Of a stretch of DNA of 64,000 bases, positions 61,794 to 64,000 are shown piece by piece. Position 1 is the first letter of the stretch; each line of letters starts with the position of its first letter. The translations under genes were made by a program, and so were the position numbers. Source of the stretch: CAVZTX01 sp963778375 (GTDB lineage: Bacteria; Chloroflexota; Ktedonobacteria; Ktedonobacterales; Ktedonobacteraceae); NCBI GenBank assembly GCA_963778375.1, contig CAVZTX010000005.1, positions 139,521 to 203,520 on the forward strand, written 5' to 3'. The notes beneath the pieces are model-generated. The model was not told where the DNA came from, did no database searches, and saw only the letters and a program-made list of their open reading frames with translations.

Positions 61794-63835
61794 ACGAAAC
61801 AATGCCTAAAATGACCATAGACAACTGGCAACAAGCAAATCAACGTTACCTCTCGGCAGCGCTAGCCACCCTACGCAATAAACTTGAACCCCAGACCCCA
61901 TCCATAGGGGCCGATTTATCGTGCCCAGCGCCGATGTATCGGCCCGACCCCGTTACACCCGAATCCGCTCTTGATGACAGTGTTATAGCAGAAACAATGT
62001 CTACACCTTCTGCACTGGAAACGCTGTGTACATTGTTCGGCCTGTCGCCCTTTGAGCGTGACATACTCCTTTTGTGTGCAGGTATAGAGCTTGATTCCGC
62101 CTTCCCTCGCCTATGTGCCACCGCACAGGGCGAGCCAACTCGGACCTATCCCACCTTCGGTCTTGCGCTTGCTGTCCTATCCGAATCGCATTGGAGCGCA
62201 CTGGCTCCGAATGCAACACTACGTCACTGGCGCCTGATCGAAATGAGAGCAGGTTATGCGCTAACCACAAATCCACTAGCTATTGATGAGCGGATACTGC
62301 ATTACCTCGTCGGAGTACAACACATGGATGAGCGTCTTGCTGGCATCGTTGAACCGCTGCATACAGCAAATGACCTGGTACCAACCCATCAAAAGCAGGT
62401 GGAGCGCATCGTAGCCGCCTGGTCGAGCGGTGCCGATTCTCAGGCTTTACCCATCATACAGTTGTGCGGCACTGAAATCGCGGCCAAGCGCAGCATTGCG
62501 GCAGCCGCCTGTGATGCGCTCGATTTGAATTTGAGTAGAATATTTGCGCACGTCATCCCTACAAGTGCAGGTGAACTTGATGCTTTGATCCGCCTGTGGG
62601 AGCGAGAAGCGGCGCTGAGTAGGAGCGCACTCTACCTCGAATGCGACGAAGTGGATACCAGTGAGGCTGGCCGGGAAAGAATAATTGACCGCTTTATCGA
62701 GTCCGTACATGGAATACTGATCGTATCCAGTCGCGAACGACGACATAGCATGCAGCGCTCAATGCTTGCCTTTGACGTGCGCAAACCGACTGTAAGCGAA
62801 CAGCGCAGCACCTGGCAGAAAGCGCTGGGAAGTACCGCAGGTAACCTGAATGGAAAAGTGGAGATGCTCGTCTCACAGTTCAGCCTGAATGCATCGGCCA
62901 TAACCTCTGCCAGCGCGGAAGTGCTGGGTCAGCTTGGAATGGAGGGCAATGCCCAGGCATTGATCAGTTCGGACGAACTCAGCAGGTTGCTATGGGATAC
63001 CTGTCGCCTGCAAGCGCGTCCGCGACTGGATGACCTCGCACAGCGCATCGAGGTAGTCTCCACCTGGGAAGACCTGGTAGTGCCAGAACTGCAGCGCCAG
63101 ACCCTACACGATATCGCGTCACATATCAGACAACGTGCCAGGGTTTACGAGACCTGGGGATTTGCCTCCAAAGGTGCGCGTGGCCTTGGTATCAGCGCGC
63201 TCTTTGCGGGAGCCAGCGGCACAGGGAAGACTATGGCAGCGGAGGTGCTCGCCAACGAACTTCGGCTCAACCTGTATCGCATCGACCTGAGCCAGATCGT
63301 CAGCAAGTACATAGGCGAGACGGAGAAAAACCTGCGCCGTATCTTTGATGCAGCAGAAGAAGGCGGCGCAATCCTCCTTTTTGACGAAGCGGACGCTCTT
63401 TTTGGCAAACGCAGCGAAGTAAAGGATAGCCACGACCGGTACGCCAACATCGAGGTGAGCTACTTACTACAAAGGATGGAGACCTACCGTGGCCTGGCAA
63501 TCCTGACAACCAACATGAAAAACGCGCTGGACACTGCCTTTATGCGCCGCATCCGCTTCATCGTCCAGTTCCCATTCCCGGATGCAGCCCAGCGAACTGA
63601 AATCTGGCAGCGCATTTTCCCGGTCAGCACTCCAACCAATGGACTGGACATGACGAAGCTCGCCAGACTCAATGTCACAGGTGGAAATATACGCAATATC
63701 GCGCTCAACGCCGCATTTCTTGCTGCAGACGCAGACGAGCCTGTACGCATGAAACATCTACTCCGCGCCGCCCGCAGCGAATACGTCAAACTAGAGAAAT
63801 CCTTGACCGAGACAGAGATTGGAGGATGGGTATGA
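61790..63835 (+). CDS. eCIS AAA+ ATPase (Pvc15/Afp15-like)
   Basis: A 681-aa ATPase. Winged-helix-like N-terminal regions ('LCTLFGLSPFERDILLLCAGIELD') lead to the AAA module: Walker A 'GASGTGKT' near residue 473, Walker B 'AILLFDEADALFGKRSEVKDSHDRYANIEVSYLLQ' near 527-560, sensor 'AILTTNMKNALDTAFMRRIRFIVQFPFP'. This is the ATPase found in virtually all eCIS loci and thought to act in cargo loading or assembly. A palindromic repeat lies within its coding sequence at residues 39-52. It overlaps both neighbours by ATGA. Confidence 0.93.
   Translation: MNETMPKMTIDNWQQANQRYLSAALATLRNKLEPQTPSIGADLSCPAPMYRPDPVTPESALDDSVIAETMSTPSALETLCTLFGLSPFERDILLLCAGIELDSAFPRLCATAQGEPTRTYPTFGLALAVLSESHWSALAPNATLRHWRLIEMRAGYALTTNPLAIDERILHYLVGVQHMDERLAGIVEPLHTANDLVPTHQKQVERIVAAWSSGADSQALPIIQLCGTEIAAKRSIAAAACDALDLNLSRIFAHVIPTSAGELDALIRLWEREAALSRSALYLECDEVDTSEAGRERIIDRFIESVHGILIVSSRERRHSMQRSMLAFDVRKPTVSEQRSTWQKALGSTAGNLNGKVEMLVSQFSLNASAITSASAEVLGQLGMEGNAQALISSDELSRLLWDTCRLQARPRLDDLAQRIEVVSTWEDLVVPELQRQTLHDIASHIRQRARVYETWGFASKGARGLGISALFAGASGTGKTMAAEVLANELRLNLYRIDLSQIVSKYIGETEKNLRRIFDAAEEGGAILLFDEADALFGKRSEVKDSHDRYANIEVSYLLQRMETYRGLAILTTNMKNALDTAFMRRIRFIVQFPFPDAAQRTEIWQRIFPVSTPTNGLDMTKLARLNVTGGNIRNIALNAAFLAADADEPVRMKHLLRAARSEYVKLEKSLTETEIGGWV
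61904..61945. repeat. Palindromic repeat element, family B copy 2, inside the ATPase gene
   Basis: ATAGGGGCCGAT (61904-61915), a 22-nt loop and ATCGGCCC (61938-61945). The loop matches copy 1 at 14 of 22 positions. It is in frame and encodes 'SIGADLSCPAPMYRP' in an N-terminal linker of the ATPase. Confidence 0.7.
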
Positions 63836-64000
63836 AGCAAAGGCAAAGAGCGGCACAGAACATCGAACTGCACATCGAAGAACTCGTTCTGCATGGCTTC
63901 TCGCCGCGAGAACGCTACGCCATCGGCGAAGCAATACAACGCGAACTGACCCAACTCTTCGCCGAGCAGGGCATACACCCCTCGCTCAACCAGGAACGCA
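63832..64000 (+). CDS. Small eCIS operon protein, cut by the right edge
   Basis: An ATG at 63832 overlaps the ATPase stop (ATGA) and stays open for 56 codons to the window end: 'QRQRAAQNIELHIEELVLHGFSPRERYAIGEAIQRELTQLFAEQGIHP'. This amphipathic helical sequence resembles short proteins found after the ATPase in other eCIS operons. Function unknown, and the C-terminus is not visible. Confidence 0.7.
   Translation, partial: MKQRQRAAQNIELHIEELVLHGFSPRERYAIGEAIQRELTQLFAEQGIHPSLNQER

Noticed and set aside
55498..64000. Prophage tail region
   Set aside because: The DUF4255 protein, AAA ATPase and T4-type hub chaperone in overlapping genes, with DUF4157 cargo nearby and no capsid, portal, terminase or integrase gene, point to eCIS rather than phage.

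Overview
The window is about 52% GC by eye and resembles a soil Chloroflexota genome of the Ktedonobacteria type. This is inferred from gene content: large BTAD/SARP regulators with AAA and TPR modules, an ECF sigma with a beta-propeller anti-sigma, an S53 peptidase, many DinB-fold and split-barrel flavin proteins, and an extracellular contractile injection system (eCIS) with DUF4157 cargo. I found no tRNA, rRNA, insertion sequence or CRISPR array.

1-16 kb holds mostly housekeeping and small metabolic genes: a MazG-like protein (cut by the left edge) with argS; a GPR1/FUN34/YaaH acetate transporter; thiolase plus DinB-fold proteins; a leftward cluster PNPOx-like / UbiA prenyltransferase / membrane protein / 3-hydroxybutyrate dehydrogenase; a tandem split-barrel flavoprotein next to an H-NOX protein with a C-terminal winged-helix-like domain; a secreted S53 peptidase; a ChrB-N protein and a CPBP protease.

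16-40 kb: a degenerate NrtR-like regulator, PduO-type adenosyltransferase and GH63-like glucosidase; VOC/YciI genes behind a palindromic operator; two repeat types; a soluble Ser/Thr kinase divergent from an ECF sigma/anti-sigma pair; a 1493-aa regulator translationally coupled to an O-methyltransferase that carries an in-frame amber codon; recD2; a decayed dinD; and a frameshifted thiosulfate sulfurtransferase.

40-50 kb: sufU, a family-4-like uracil-DNA glycosylase, a flavin reductase, then a cobalamin riboswitch controlling btuF-btuC-btuD followed by a MoaD-like protein and an MFS exporter, then comM. Remnants of a CaiB/BaiF CoA-transferase and an FprA reductase lie between comM and the injection-system island.

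50-64 kb: two leftward genes encode candidate eCIS cargo proteins. They share a nearly identical 75-residue N-terminus and a duplicated upstream block but have unrelated C-termini. A BTAD regulator follows, then the rightward eCIS operon: small protein, sheath, inner tube, T4-type hub-assembly chaperone, disordered linker protein, DUF4255 terminator, AAA ATPase and a further gene cut by the right edge. The baseplate and spike genes must lie beyond the window.

Many otherwise intact genes carry one-base frameshifts, nearly all in short homopolymer runs (glucosidase, sulfurtransferase, btuC, sheath three times, chaperone, dinD). Assembly error is a serious alternative to real gene decay.
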